From contig JAZQLD010000008.1 in the NCBI GenBank assembly GCA_045542435.1, positions 5,715 through 69,714 on the forward strand: a DNA stretch of 64,000 nucleotides. The letters are read 5' to 3'. This DNA is from Jutongia sp045542435. GTDB taxonomy: Bacteria > Bacillota > Clostridia > Lachnospirales > Lachnospiraceae. Below the pieces are notes generated by a model, which was not told the DNA's origin, made no database searches, and saw only the letters and a list, made by a program, of their open reading frames with translations. The translations under genes were made by a program, and so were the position numbers. Shown one piece after another: positions 7,501 to 15,784 of the stretch; the first letter of the stretch is position 1, and each line of letters opens with the position of its first letter.

Positions 7501-9929
7501 CTTTCGACAGTATCATCTATAGTAACACGATAAGTACCATAATCTGCATTTGATACACTAGCAATTTCATAAGCATCCTTATTGATTGCTTCTCCATCTT
7601 CCTCTACCACTACATACTTTCCTGTAGCTGCATCTAACTTCTCCCATGAGTATGAGATAGGATATACTTCCTGATTATCATTATTGGCCATAACCTGTAA
7701 TGTAGCAGAAGTTCCTACTGGTGCCTTTACATTTGCATCCTTTACACGAACCGACAGATTAGATTTGTATACTATAGTATACTCCAAAGTAGAAGCAACT
7801 TCTTCTCTTGGCTCTTCTGCCTCTTCATCATTCACAATATACGTTGGCAAACATGCATAAGTTCCCTCTGTTTCTAATACATTTCCCTTAGAATCCTTAC
7901 CCTTTACAATCAGATTGCCATCCTCATCAGTACTATAATTTTTATCCTTCTCTGGATTAATATACTTATAATATCTGAAATAATATTTCCAAGAACCGTT
8001 TTTATATATAGATGTGCTCTTACGATAATCATAAGCATCATCTGCCGGAGGCTCATACCCATCTTCAAAGATATAAACATATCTTCCTAAGCTGGAATCA
8101 TATTTTGAAGTGTAGTAAGTAGACTGTTCAAAACAATACATCCATTGTTTGGATACTGTTATAGAATCAGCCACTTCATAATCTACATATAATTCTACAT
8201 CTTCACCTCGGAGGGCATAAGTTGTTCCCGTATTGTAACTTCTGCTTTTATAAAATTCTTCATATAAATAGTAGTAATACAAATAGCGTTCAATCTCTTT
8301 CGTTCCTTTCGTGATAATAACTTCCAGATAATAACGCTTATTAAAGTCCGACTCTTTTTCTACAGTAATAGTATGTGAATTTCCTGTGCCGCATTCTACA
8401 AATGAATCAAATGCCGCCCCTGAGGAACCTTCTAACCAGCGATATGATAAACTATAACCATCATTTACCTCTGCTTCGATAAACATAGTTGCGCTTTCTC
8501 CTACACTCAGGTATACATACTCATCTGTAATATCTTTAATACGATATCCAACTGACGGAGCTATTTTAAAGATACCACTGGCTGTATATGGCTCGCCCTC
8601 ATATCCTTCTTTGAATTTTGCAGTATACTCACACTTATACTTTGTGTCAAAATCCTTTACTCTTACTTTCAAACTTTTAGCATTCTGTCCCTTTAACAGT
8701 GTTTCTGTACCATCTTTTGCGATCTTATACCACTGATACATAACACCATTACAATTCTCTGTATCCAACACCTCTACATTGGTGTCTAAAGTTGCAGTTC
8801 CATTCAAACTAGCAACCACTTCCGACTCTCCACTTCCTGGATTATATTTGAATGGAGCCTTTTCTAAATCAAACTTCACTGCATACTCTGCCAAATCATT
8901 GCTGCCATGATAGACAATCATCTCACATACATAGTAATCCACAGTCTTCCTGATAGCAGAGCCTGTAACATTACCTGCTTCATCATACATGACAAAGTCT
9001 TGATATATTTCTGCATCGACATTTCCAACACTAGTTCCGCTTCCAGCCTTATGTATTAACTCTAGCTTGTCGCCATCTACAGAATACGCATACCATTTGC
9101 TATTAATTGACATATAATCATCATAGTCACTGTCCACCTTAACGCTGCTAAGATCCATCTGTGTACTATCAGAAAAGGAAGAACCACTATACACACAACT
9201 CTCAGCTAATGTCTGGGAATCATCCAGATATACAAACATCTGATCTTCTAGTTCGTCCAGACCTGCAACATAATCAGACATCTTTATCTCACCATTCTCT
9301 ATACGTTCTCTAGTAGGTCCCGTATAACTAATGGTAAGATCATACTGTAAGGTATAGCTATCTTCTGTAATATAATTCTCTTCCTTCAGGTCTTCCATAT
9401 AATAATAGTCACCATTACTCATACGAACATAAGGAAGTGTAGTAATACAACGAAAATACCATTTTCCTGTTGGATCAGCACTACTTAATACCTTGTTTAT
9501 AGTTGGCCATGAAGAAGTAGTGTTTAAAGTCTCTACTGCCTCACCTTTTTTATCTGTTACCATCCATGTGTTATTGGGACTCCCCCAGCTAGATACTTCA
9601 ATGTCCTCTGGTAAATCGTATATACCTTTTAAAAGTTCAGCTATATATTCCTTATTCACTGCAACATCTGGACGATAGATTGTAAAATTTTCTAAAGATG
9701 GCGACTGAAAACTACGAATTCCAGTAGAATGATATCCATCCTCTGAATACTGATATGAATAACTGCCCCATCCTGTTTCACCATCCCATATTAATACCTT
9801 GTCAGCACTTGCAGTACTAACTGTTTCTGCTGCTTCCACGGACTTTGCTTCCTTAAATATTCCCATTGGAAGAGAAGAAACTGCCATGGCTATTGCTAAT
9901 ACCCCGGCTAAAATTCTTTTTTTCTTCAT
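4503..9929 (-). CDS. Very large secreted multi-Ig-repeat surface protein with lysine-rich Big_2-type tail
   Basis: The best start is the ATG at 9929 (MKKKRILAG...), which follows GAAAGGTG; this gives 1808 residues. A longer frame reaching 10124 lacks a ribosome site and would bury the signal peptide. Residues 1-33 are a classic signal peptide ending near VEAAE. After an N-terminal region of about 400 residues come about ten Ig-like modules, each recognisable by a Y-x-W core (YQWYK, YRWQV, YEWYQ, YQWAY, YQWRK, YQWAK) and a later tyrosine or Y-R-C. Around residues 1540-1660 there is a Cys-containing beta-sandwich-like region. The last 140 residues are two Big_2-like repeats extremely rich in lysine. 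There is no LPXTG sorting signal. It is probably an adhesin or matrix protein held by charge to the wall; the ligand is unknown. Confidence 0.8.
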   Translation of the reverse strand: MKKKRILAGVLAIAMAVSSLPMGIFKEAKSVEAAETVSTASADKVLIWDGETGWGSYSYQYSEDGYHSTGIRSFQSPSLENFTIYRPDVAVNKEYIAELLKGIYDLPEDIEVSSWGSPNNTWMVTDKKGEAVETLNTTSSWPTINKVLSSADPTGKWYFRCITTLPYVRMSNGDYYYMEDLKEENYITEDSYTLQYDLTISYTGPTRERIENGEIKMSDYVAGLDELEDQMFVYLDDSQTLAESCVYSGSSFSDSTQMDLSSVKVDSDYDDYMSINSKWYAYSVDGDKLELIHKAGSGTSVGNVDAEIYQDFVMYDEAGNVTGSAIRKTVDYYVCEMIVYHGSNDLAEYAVKFDLEKAPFKYNPGSGESEVVASLNGTATLDTNVEVLDTENCNGVMYQWYKIAKDGTETLLKGQNAKSLKVRVKDFDTKYKCEYTAKFKEGYEGEPYTASGIFKIAPSVGYRIKDITDEYVYLSVGESATMFIEAEVNDGYSLSYRWLEGSSGAAFDSFVECGTGNSHTITVEKESDFNKRYYLEVIITKGTKEIERYLYYYYLYEEFYKSRSYNTGTTYALRGEDVELYVDYEVADSITVSKQWMYCFEQSTYYTSKYDSSLGRYVYIFEDGYEPPADDAYDYRKSTSIYKNGSWKYYFRYYKYINPEKDKNYSTDEDGNLIVKGKDSKGNVLETEGTYACLPTYIVNDEEAEEPREEVASTLEYTIVYKSNLSVRVKDANVKAPVGTSATLQVMANNDNQEVYPISYSWEKLDAATGKYVVVEEDGEAINKDAYEIASVSNADYGTYRVTIDDTVESKEVTIALTEKALDYTIYTPEISHYYANIGDEITFQVDADVENNMEIYYEWYQQELLCTDNDDWNDKWVYTELVGQEGNTCTVTIDEPEDFDDYKCILTFKTADANGNPILLSEEVYFYVQPKGEFNIVPMSSVDEYKKVGSSRTYTVKPVTDIVGMDNSKINYRWQVNGEKVEGVTGSTYSVASLKKEDFGTVTVYADYVDGNGIEYTDSYSFHTYMFTDFAIENSGTTKKVVLGTDVTLAPEFSKEPTGNVTYQWAYYRYENYTTKYIDIAGATSKEYVIPNVSSGDLEKYRCTIWVDGVQIGTYFVTLAEDIETADITLDYAEGTQRYMDVRFGETVTLGVVAESNKNLDLKYQWYKGYWSEYGIGGATESTLTIANITPEDIDDYRCIVTDSQGNTNYIRVELEYTTGLAVNSDAWASNYYLGYETTLGGSATLAVNATIDAGNEIFYQWRKLQEDGSSWDKIYGQNASTFTLSNITEGQLGKYSCVVSDAYGESITVLFVVYIDTGLVTIADAEDVLAEADGSVKMSVSSRANTGYTISYQWAKKQVIKKGDPSYDVSMDTDSDGEYEGYVNIPNAVSNTYGLTKITKADYGTYRVTVSTRGESYDYFFYLNPIYNLPEKDKDFAEEGEVINLAMKIDNAAVDENYTYEWWATEPSTNNKRKVNCATATLSTTAPNITHNKMYNGYYNVTYLCKVKDADGNVLASKDTYVTVIPTVTYSTSLPESEHPFGKAYDIQGYHVAGAESLTVTFDAASELNEEELYVVNGAGKGMSECYHGEADSDDGYDCDCAKFCMNGEKEHTITIEGDRAIFLLTHNTKKDSYGYKVKSIDVKWAPGKEPASGSAIKTVKKKISIGLKETVSVKAKNATYKSNKKKVAKVTKKGAVTGLKTGKAKVTVKTKTKKIIYTITVKKAPKKIQKVTPAKMKLKLKKKAKIKVKLPKGTASYNITYTTSNKKVATVTKKGVVKAKKKGKCKITVMTYNGKKKTVKVTVKK

Positions 9930-10035
9930 TTTGCACCTTTCCTTTCTAAATCTCATTGTTTTTGCAATAATCAACAATCTTATCCACGACTGCCAATATT
10001 CTGCGCAACCGATTGCAACTTCGCAACCAGTATAT

Positions 10036-10064
10036 ATTATATTAGTTCTATAATACATAGTAAA
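10036..10064 (-). promoter_or_regulatory. Promoter of the large surface protein gene
   Basis: Minus strand TTTACT (10059-10064), 17-nt spacer, perfect TATAAT (10036-10041). It leaves an untranslated leader of about 100 nt containing repeated TTGC units. It lies just after the anti-sigma gene, so the surface gene can be transcribed independently of the ECF pair. Confidence 0.65.
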
Positions 10065-10167
10065 GAGATTTTCCATTAAATGGAAGTAGATTCCTACTAG
10101 ACAGATTTTGTGCAAAATGAACAACAGCCCCAGAAACTCCCACCCTGTTATCCATAATACAACTATC

Positions 10168-11211
10168 TTAATTTTTATTTTTAATACAGGTATTCCATAG
10201 ATTAATCTCTGCTATCTGTGACGGCTCTACCGGTTCTTTAAAAGTAAGAGTTGCTTCCCCCTTCGCATAGGTTTCTTCATTATACGAACCGCCCATCATT
10301 TCAATTGGAACCCTTTTCCCATCCTTCAAACGTACATAATTGTATTCCTCATAGTCCAGTATATCCTTAATAAATTTAGAATTTCCTCCCTGTAAATCAG
10401 TTACTACAGCTGCTCCCATAGAGTATACCTTGATAAATCCTTCCTCTCCTAGCCTTTCACTTTCTAAATATAATCGGGAAACCTCTGGTACATCAAAAGT
10501 GATTCTTGCCTGATATTTCCCCTTATTTTCTGTGGAAACAGGCACGCCTTTCCGATTTGTATATAATCCAATCAAATCCTCCACACATATTAAGCACTCT
10601 ACCTTTTGCCCCTTTTTAAAATCGCTTCCTTTGGCAAGCAAGGTATAATATAAGGCATCTTCGGATTCTTCATATCTCACAACATGTCCACCGCCAATAG
10701 CATTTGCGTCTTTTGTATCTGTTACCTTCGTACATTCAATAACATCATCTGAAAATCTACTTTTTTCATTTAAGATAATGCTACCCTTTGCCTCTACCTT
10801 TAGCATAACAGAGGTAAAGAAACCATCACAAACAGTCTGTACCGGAGTAATTTTCAATCCTTTGATAGTACTTTCTTCTTTTAAAGAAAGCAGCTTTACT
10901 GTCTGTCGCTCTACAATATTGCTATAACTCTGTTCTCCCATACCACTTACAAACAATTCTTCATAAAACTTCCCTTTCTTTTCTGCAAGTCCATAGGATG
11001 TCCCACCTATAATACAAGCCGCCAATAATAATGCCACTGCCGGCTGCCATCTTTTACAAAGCCTCCGTTGATGATGCAGATTATTTTCTGGCTTTTTTTT
11101 AGCAGCTTTTTTTCTTTCTAACTGCCGTAAGGTTCTTTCCTCCAATACCGAATCAGACTCAAATCTTTCCCCAAATGCTTCTTCTAACAAGACATCTAAT
11201 CTTTCTTTCAT
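10168..11211 (-). CDS. Putative anti-sigma factor, single-pass membrane protein
   Basis: A 347-residue protein if started at the ATG at 11211 (MKERLDVLLEEAF), which follows AAGGAGAA. An upstream in-frame GTG at 11244 has a weaker site. The first 65 residues are highly charged and likely cytosolic, residues about 66-86 form a membrane helix, and the remainder is an extracytoplasmic domain of the DUF4179-like kind commonly linked to clostridial ECF sigma factors. It follows the sigma gene by 83 nt. The topology and neighbour suggest it holds the sigma factor inactive until an envelope signal is sensed. The family assignment is inferred from architecture rather than a clear motif. Confidence 0.6.
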   Translation of the reverse strand: MKERLDVLLEEAFGERFESDSVLEERTLRQLERKKAAKKKPENNLHHQRRLCKRWQPAVALLLAACIIGGTSYGLAEKKGKFYEELFVSGMGEQSYSNIVERQTVKLLSLKEESTIKGLKITPVQTVCDGFFTSVMLKVEAKGSIILNEKSRFSDDVIECTKVTDTKDANAIGGGHVVRYEESEDALYYTLLAKGSDFKKGQKVECLICVEDLIGLYTNRKGVPVSTENKGKYQARITFDVPEVSRLYLESERLGEEGFIKVYSMGAAVVTDLQGGNSKFIKDILDYEEYNYVRLKDGKRVPIEMMGGSYNEETYAKGEATLTFKEPVEPSQIAEINLWNTCIKNKN

Positions 11212-11294
11212 TCTATTTCGTTCTCCTTCCCACTGAATTTCCACTTCTTTTTTTAACTGACTTCTATCTCTTTTAGCATACTTTCAACTCTTTT

Positions 11295-11876
11295 TTAGCA
11301 GACTCCCATTTCTTTTTTCAACAGTTTTCTAGCCTTATGAAGACGGCTTCGCACAGTAGCTGCTGGAATCCGTAGCTGCTTTGCAATTTCCTCTGTAGAC
11401 ATTTCCTGCGCATAATACAAAACCACCACGATTCTCAGCTTGTCCGACAACTTTGCGACTTGTCTCCTAACCTCCAATATTTCTTCTTTATGTATATATT
11501 CTTCCTCTGGTCCCCGCCCCTTTGAGGAGATTTCTCCTACTTCTTCTCCTCTATGCTCCATGGGCGCAATCCCATCACGCCATGCCTCTTTCCTTTTTCC
11601 GTATTTCCATAACTTAATCGCAATGCCGATCAAATAATTTCTAAGTTGTGGAATTTCCTTCACGTTATTTTCCCGTTCTACAATTTCTTCAGAATGTTGC
11701 ACATAATATTCTTTCATGATTTTTTCTAATACCTTTTCTTTCTCCATGGCCTTGATAAAGGTATCCTGAAATAAATCCTGTGCCGTATCTGTGTTTCCTG
11801 TTAAATGCATGCAAAAGTTATATAGAGGTTTACTATATATGGCTACCAATTCCTGATAGCAGATATTCTCTTCCAA
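11295..11876 (-). CDS. ECF-type RNA polymerase sigma factor
   Basis: A 193-residue sigma-70-like factor. Region 2 is near residues 4-60 (YNFCMHLTGNTDTAQDLFQDTFIKA) and region 4 is near 130-185, with the helix-turn-helix MSTEEIAKQLRIPAATVRSR. The TTG at 11876 is the sensible start because AAAGGAGG lies 7 nt before it; the longer frame from 11894 would translate the ribosome site itself. Downstream are an anti-sigma candidate and then the large Ig-repeat surface protein, which suggests that the pair monitors the envelope. A GGAAC/GTC motif just upstream may make the gene self-activating. Confidence 0.85.
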   Translation of the reverse strand: MEENICYQELVAIYSKPLYNFCMHLTGNTDTAQDLFQDTFIKAMEKEKVLEKIMKEYYVQHSEEIVERENNVKEIPQLRNYLIGIAIKLWKYGKRKEAWRDGIAPMEHRGEEVGEISSKGRGPEEEYIHKEEILEVRRQVAKLSDKLRIVVVLYYAQEMSTEEIAKQLRIPAATVRSRLHKARKLLKKEMGVC

Positions 11877-11912
11877 CAGTCTTCCTCCTTTCAAGCGCTC
11901 TACTTATATAAT

Positions 11913-11935
11913 GACATAAAGAAAGGAAATGTTCC
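11913..11935 (-). promoter_or_regulatory. Possible ECF-dependent autoregulatory promoter
   Basis: On the minus strand GGAAC (11931-11935) and GTC (11913-11915) are separated by 15 nt, resembling the usual ECF -35/-10 pattern, and lie about 40 nt before the sigma start. The spacing is a little short, so this is tentative. Confidence 0.3.
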
Positions 11936-11954
11936 CTAATTTTTTTATTTCTAT

Positions 11955-11991
11955 AAAAAAACAGCATCTGGAAATCCAAATGCTGTTTTTT
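11955..11991 (-). terminator. Bidirectional terminator after the 38-codon ORF
   Basis: A 12-bp stem AAAAAACAGCAT / ATGCTGTTTTTT with a 13-nt loop and T-runs on both sides. On the minus strand it follows the small ORF directly. Confidence 0.85.
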
Positions 11992-11994
11992 ACA

Positions 11995-12111
11995 CTACAT
12001 TTCTTTTTCTGTCAAGACTTCAAATTTTCTCATAGTACGCAATAAATAACCAAGAGTAGGCATATCTGTGTTACAACACATTCCTGGTGTACTTAAATCT
12101 ATCTGCTTCAT
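11995..12111 (-). CDS. Small ORF, 38 residues, unknown
   Basis: The minus strand encodes a 38-residue peptide beginning MKQIDLSTPGMCCNTDMP and ending EVLTEKEM. GGGGAG precedes the ATG by about 4 nt. It is flanked upstream by the strong tuf terminator and downstream by its own terminator, so it forms a neat miniature transcription unit. Paired cysteines at 12-13 are its only recognisable feature; there is no membrane segment. I do not recognise a family. It could be a real peptide, or part of a small RNA. No convincing -35/-10 pair is visible between the tuf terminator and the ORF. Confidence 0.4.
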   Translation of the reverse strand: MKQIDLSTPGMCCNTDMPTLGYLLRTMRKFEVLTEKEM

Positions 12112-12160
12112 ATACTCCCCATATTTACTTATTCCTGCAACGCTATATTATTTTTCTACT

Positions 12161-12214
12161 TAAAAAAAACATAGAAGAGAACTTACGTGCAAGCACGTAG
12201 TTCCCTTCTATGTT
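12161..12214 (-). terminator. Strong intrinsic terminator of tuf
   Basis: A near-perfect long stem with arms containing AACATAGAAG and CTTCTATGTT, an inner ACGTGC/GCACGT stem and a run of eight T on the minus strand, beginning about 30 nt after the EF-Tu stop codon. Confidence 0.92.
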
Positions 12215-12242
12215 TTTTATTCTCAGTCTGCTTGTTGCAAGA

Positions 12243-13436
12243 TTACTCGATGATCTTAGCAACCTTTCCTGATCCTACAGTACGTCCACCTTCACGGATA
12301 GCGAAGTTAAGACCCTGCTCCATAGCGATTGGATGAATCAGTTCGATTGACATCTCTACGTTGTCACCAGGCATACACATTTCTGTACCTGCAGGTAACT
12401 CACAAACACCTGTTACGTCTGTTGTTCTGAAGTAGAACTGTGGACGATAGTTGTTGAAGAATGGAGTATGACGTCCACCTTCATCCTTTGTCAGAACGTA
12501 AACCTGAGCTGTGAACTTTGTATGACAAGTTACAGTACCAGGAGCGATCAGAACCTGACCACGCTCGATATCTTCTCTCTTAACACCACGAAGAAGAGCA
12601 CCGATGTTATCACCAGCCTGAGCCTCATCAAGAAGCTTACGGAACATTTCGATACCAGTTACAGTAGTCTTTGTTGTCTCTTCCTTGATACCAACGATTT
12701 CAACTTCCTCATTTACATGAAGAACACCACGCTCTACTCTACCAGTAGCAACAGTACCACGACCAGTAATTGTGAATACGTCCTCTACAGGCATAAGGAA
12801 TGGCTGATCTGTAGCACGCTGAGGATCTGGAATCCACTCATCAACTGCAGCCATTAATTCCATAACCTTGTCGCCCCACTCGCTGTTAGGATCTTCAAGA
12901 GCCTTAAGAGCAGAACCCTGGATAACTGGAGTGTCATCTCCTGGGAACTCATACTCTGTTAAGAGATCTCTGATTTCCATCTCTACTAATTCAAGAAGCT
13001 CTTCATCGTCTACCATATCACACTTGTTCATGAATACAACGATATAAGGAACGTTTACCTGACGAGAAAGTAAGATATGCTCTCTTGTCTGAGCCATAAC
13101 ACCGTCAGTAGCAGCTACTACAAGGATAGCGCCGTCCATCTGAGCAGCACCAGTAATCATGTTCTTAACGTAGTCAGCATGTCCTGGGCAGTCAACGTGT
13201 GCGTAATGTCTGTTCTCTGTTTCGTACTCAACGTGAGCAGTAGAAATTGTGATACCACGCTCTCTCTCTTCTGGAGCCTTATCAATGTTCTCGAAATCTA
13301 CAGCAGCGTTACCAGCAACTCTCTCAGAAAGAGTCTTTGTGATAGCAGCTGTTAATGTTGTTTTACCATGATCTACGTGACCGATGGTACCAATGTTAGC
13401 ATGGGGTTTGGTTCTTTCAAACTTTTCTTTAGCCAT
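12243..13436 (-). CDS. tuf: Translation elongation factor Tu
   Basis: A 397-residue EF-Tu with GTPase motifs GHVDHGKT (residues 19-26), DCPGH and NKCD, followed by the two beta-barrel domains ending in GSGKVAKIIE. It delivers aminoacyl-tRNA to the ribosome. It is the last gene of the str group, 217 nt after fusA, with its own strong promoter at 13511-13539 and a structured leader, so it can be made in excess of the ribosomal proteins. AAGGAGGAT precedes the start. Length and sequence are standard. Confidence 0.99.
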   Translation of the reverse strand: MAKEKFERTKPHANIGTIGHVDHGKTTLTAAITKTLSERVAGNAAVDFENIDKAPEERERGITISTAHVEYETENRHYAHVDCPGHADYVKNMITGAAQMDGAILVVAATDGVMAQTREHILLSRQVNVPYIVVFMNKCDMVDDEELLELVEMEIRDLLTEYEFPGDDTPVIQGSALKALEDPNSEWGDKVMELMAAVDEWIPDPQRATDQPFLMPVEDVFTITGRGTVATGRVERGVLHVNEEVEIVGIKEETTKTTVTGIEMFRKLLDEAQAGDNIGALLRGVKREDIERGQVLIAPGTVTCHTKFTAQVYVLTKDEGGRHTPFFNNYRPQFYFRTTDVTGVCELPAGTEMCMPGDNVEMSIELIHPIAMEQGLNFAIREGGRTVGSGKVAKIIE

Positions 13437-13475
13437 TTTAAATTATCCTCCTTAAATTCATACAACTCATAGGGT

Positions 13476-13505
13476 GTCCGCTTTGCGGACATATTCACAC
13501 TATGG
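13476..13505 (-). promoter_or_regulatory. Structured 5' leader of tuf mRNA
   Basis: Right after the tuf transcription start the RNA can fold a nested hairpin: an outer CATAG/CTATG stem and an inner perfect GTCCGC-AAA-GCGGAC stem. It may protect the 5' end or tune expression. No known leader family is recognised. Confidence 0.5.
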
Positions 13506-13510
13506 GCATT

Positions 13511-13539
13511 ATTATATTGCACTTTGAACCTTTTTTCAA
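13511..13539 (-). promoter_or_regulatory. tuf promoter
   Basis: Minus strand TTGAAA (13534-13539), 17-nt spacer, perfect TATAAT (13511-13516). It lies in the fusA-tuf gap. Confidence 0.8.
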
Positions 13540-13590
13540 GTGCTTTTTCGTGCACAATGGCACTTTTTACTATATTTTTCTATTTTTAAT

Positions 13591-13621
13591 CCTGCTATGA
13601 CTGCTTTCACAGTCACAGCAG
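13591..13621 (-). other. Hairpin in the fusA-tuf gap
   Basis: A 12-bp stem (CTGCTGTGACTG / CAGTCATAGCAG, one G-U pair) with a 6-nt loop follows the fusA stop by about 30 nt. No T-run follows on the minus strand, so it is more likely a partial terminator, processing site or 3'-end stabiliser. Confidence 0.45.
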
Positions 13622-13653
13622 AGTTAAATCTTTTGTATTAATGCATCAGAGAA

Positions 13654-15771
13654 TTATTTCTCTTTTGCAGAAAGTACCTTCTCTTGAACAGACTTAGGTA
13701 CCTGCTCATATTTCTCGAAGAACATAGAGTAGTTACCACGTCCCTGTGTTCTAGAACGAAGGTCTGTAGAGTAACCGAACATCTCAGCAAGAGGAACGAA
13801 GCCTCTTACAATCTTACCACCGCCGAGGTCATCCATACCTTCGATACGTCCACGACGAGAGTTGATATCACCGATTACATCACCCATGTACTCTTCAGGC
13901 ATGGTTACTTCTACCTTCATGATAGGCTCCAGAAGAACTGGATCGCCCTTCTTCATAGCATCCTTGAATGCCATAGAACCAGCAATATGGAATGCCATTT
14001 CACTGGAATCGACTTCATGGTAAGAACCATCCCATACAGTAGCGTGTACACCAAGTACAGGGAATCCACCAAGGATACCAGCCTGTGCAGCTTCTTCAAT
14101 ACCAGCGCCTACAGCAGGGATGTATTCCTTAGGAATAGCACCACCAACTACAGTAGACTCAAACTTGAATGTCTCTTCACCGTTTGGATCCATTGGCTCA
14201 AATTTAACCTTACAATGTCCGTACTGACCACGACCACCAGACTGCTTAGCATACTTACTGTCTACATCAACAGCCTTAGTAAATGTTTCCTTATAAGAAA
14301 CCTGTGGAGCACCAACGTTAGCTTCTACCTTGAACTCACGAAGAAGACGATCTACGATAATTTCCAAGTGAAGCTCACCCATACCAGCGATAATAGTCTG
14401 ACCAGTCTCCTGATCGGTATGAGCTCTAAATGTAGGATCTTCTTCAGCAAGCTTTGCTAAAGCTTCACCCATCTTACCCTGAGCATCCTTAGTCTTAGGC
14501 TCGATAGCGAGCTCGATAACTGGCTCTGGGAATTCCATAGACTCAAGAATAACTGGATGCTGCTCATCACAGATTGTATCACCAGTACCTGTCACCTTGA
14601 AACCAACAGCTGCTGCGATATCACCAGAATATACCTTGTCTAATTCTTCTCTCTTATTTGCGTGCATCTGTAAGATACGTCCTACACGCTCTTTCTTATC
14701 CTTTGTAGCATTTAATACATAAGAACCGGAGTTCAATGTACCAGAGTAAACTCTGAAGAATGCAAGCTTACCAACGAATGGGTCAGCCATAATCTTGAAT
14801 GCAAGAGCTGAGAAAGGCTCATCATCAGATGAATGTCTCTCAATTTCATTACCTTCCATATCAACACCCTTGATAGCTGGGATGTCAACTGGAGATGGCA
14901 TAAACTCAATAACTGCATCAAGAAGCTTCTGTACACCCTTGTTTCTGTAAGCAGTACCACAACATACAGGAATTGCTTCACACTCACAAGTAGCTTTACG
15001 AAGTACTTTCTTCAATTCTTCAACGGATGGCTCTTCGCCTTCCAGATACATCATCATTAAATCGTCATCTAACTCACAGATTTTTTCAATGAGCTCATTA
15101 CGATATAAATCAGCATCATCCTTCATATCATCTGGAATATCAACGATAGAAATGTCGTCACCCTTATCATCATTGTAGATATAAGCTTTCATTTCAAATA
15201 AGTCAATGATTCCCTGGAATTCGTCTTCCTTACCGATTGGTAACTGAATACAGATTGCATTCTTACCTAATCTCTCACGAATCTGATCTACTGCTGCGTA
15301 GAAATCTGCACCTAAGATATCCATCTTGTTGATGAATGCCATTCTAGGTACGTTGTATGTGTCAGCCTGACGCCATACGTTTTCTGACTGTGGCTCAACA
15401 CCACCCTTAGCACAGAATACACCAACTGCACCATCCAATACACGAAGAGAACGCTCTACTTCTACAGTAAAGTCTACGTGTCCTGGTGTATCAATGATGT
15501 TGATACGATGCTCTAATGCACCTGGCTTAGCCTTGCAGTTTTCCTGCAATGTCCAATGACATGTGGTAGCCGCAGATGTGATTGTGATACCTCTTTCCTG
15601 CTCCTGCTCCATCCAGTCCATGGTAGCATTACCGTCATGAGTATCACCAATCTTATGATTTACACCGGTATAGTATAAGATACGCTCTGTGGTAGTTGTC
15701 TTACCAGCATCAATATGCGCCATAATACCGATATTTCTAGTTCTCTCAAGTGGATATTCTCTTCCAGCCAA
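13654..15771 (-). CDS. fusA: Translation elongation factor G
   Basis: A 705-residue EF-G. The G domain carries AHIDAGKTT (residues 18-26), DTPGH and NKMD; domains II-V follow with the usual GGRGQYGH and GSYHEVDSSEMAF segments. It catalyses GTP-driven translocation of tRNA and mRNA on the ribosome. It lies 13 nt after rpsG in the canonical order rpsL-rpsG-fusA-tuf. The length is typical and nothing is unusual. Confidence 0.99.
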   Translation of the reverse strand: MAGREYPLERTRNIGIMAHIDAGKTTTTERILYYTGVNHKIGDTHDGNATMDWMEQEQERGITITSAATTCHWTLQENCKAKPGALEHRINIIDTPGHVDFTVEVERSLRVLDGAVGVFCAKGGVEPQSENVWRQADTYNVPRMAFINKMDILGADFYAAVDQIRERLGKNAICIQLPIGKEDEFQGIIDLFEMKAYIYNDDKGDDISIVDIPDDMKDDADLYRNELIEKICELDDDLMMMYLEGEEPSVEELKKVLRKATCECEAIPVCCGTAYRNKGVQKLLDAVIEFMPSPVDIPAIKGVDMEGNEIERHSSDDEPFSALAFKIMADPFVGKLAFFRVYSGTLNSGSYVLNATKDKKERVGRILQMHANKREELDKVYSGDIAAAVGFKVTGTGDTICDEQHPVILESMEFPEPVIELAIEPKTKDAQGKMGEALAKLAEEDPTFRAHTDQETGQTIIAGMGELHLEIIVDRLLREFKVEANVGAPQVSYKETFTKAVDVDSKYAKQSGGRGQYGHCKVKFEPMDPNGEETFKFESTVVGGAIPKEYIPAVGAGIEEAAQAGILGGFPVLGVHATVWDGSYHEVDSSEMAFHIAGSMAFKDAMKKGDPVLLEPIMKVEVTMPEEYMGDVIGDINSRRGRIEGMDDLGGGKIVRGFVPLAEMFGYSTDLRSRTQGRGNYSMFFEKYEQVPKSVQEKVLSAKEK

Positions 15772-15784
15772 GACTCTTTACCTC

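Noticed and set aside
9930..10124. N-terminal extension of the large surface protein to 10124
   Set aside because: It has no ribosome site, overlaps the promoter at 10036-10064, and would place 65 residues before a good signal peptide.
13373..13555. 60-codon frame across the tuf start and leader
   Set aside because: It overlaps the tuf promoter and leader hairpin and the first tuf codons in another frame; shadow.
12468..15060. Long plus-strand frames opposite tuf and fusA (up to 258 codons)
   Set aside because: They are antisense shadows created by strong codon bias of translation-factor genes; they lack ribosome sites.
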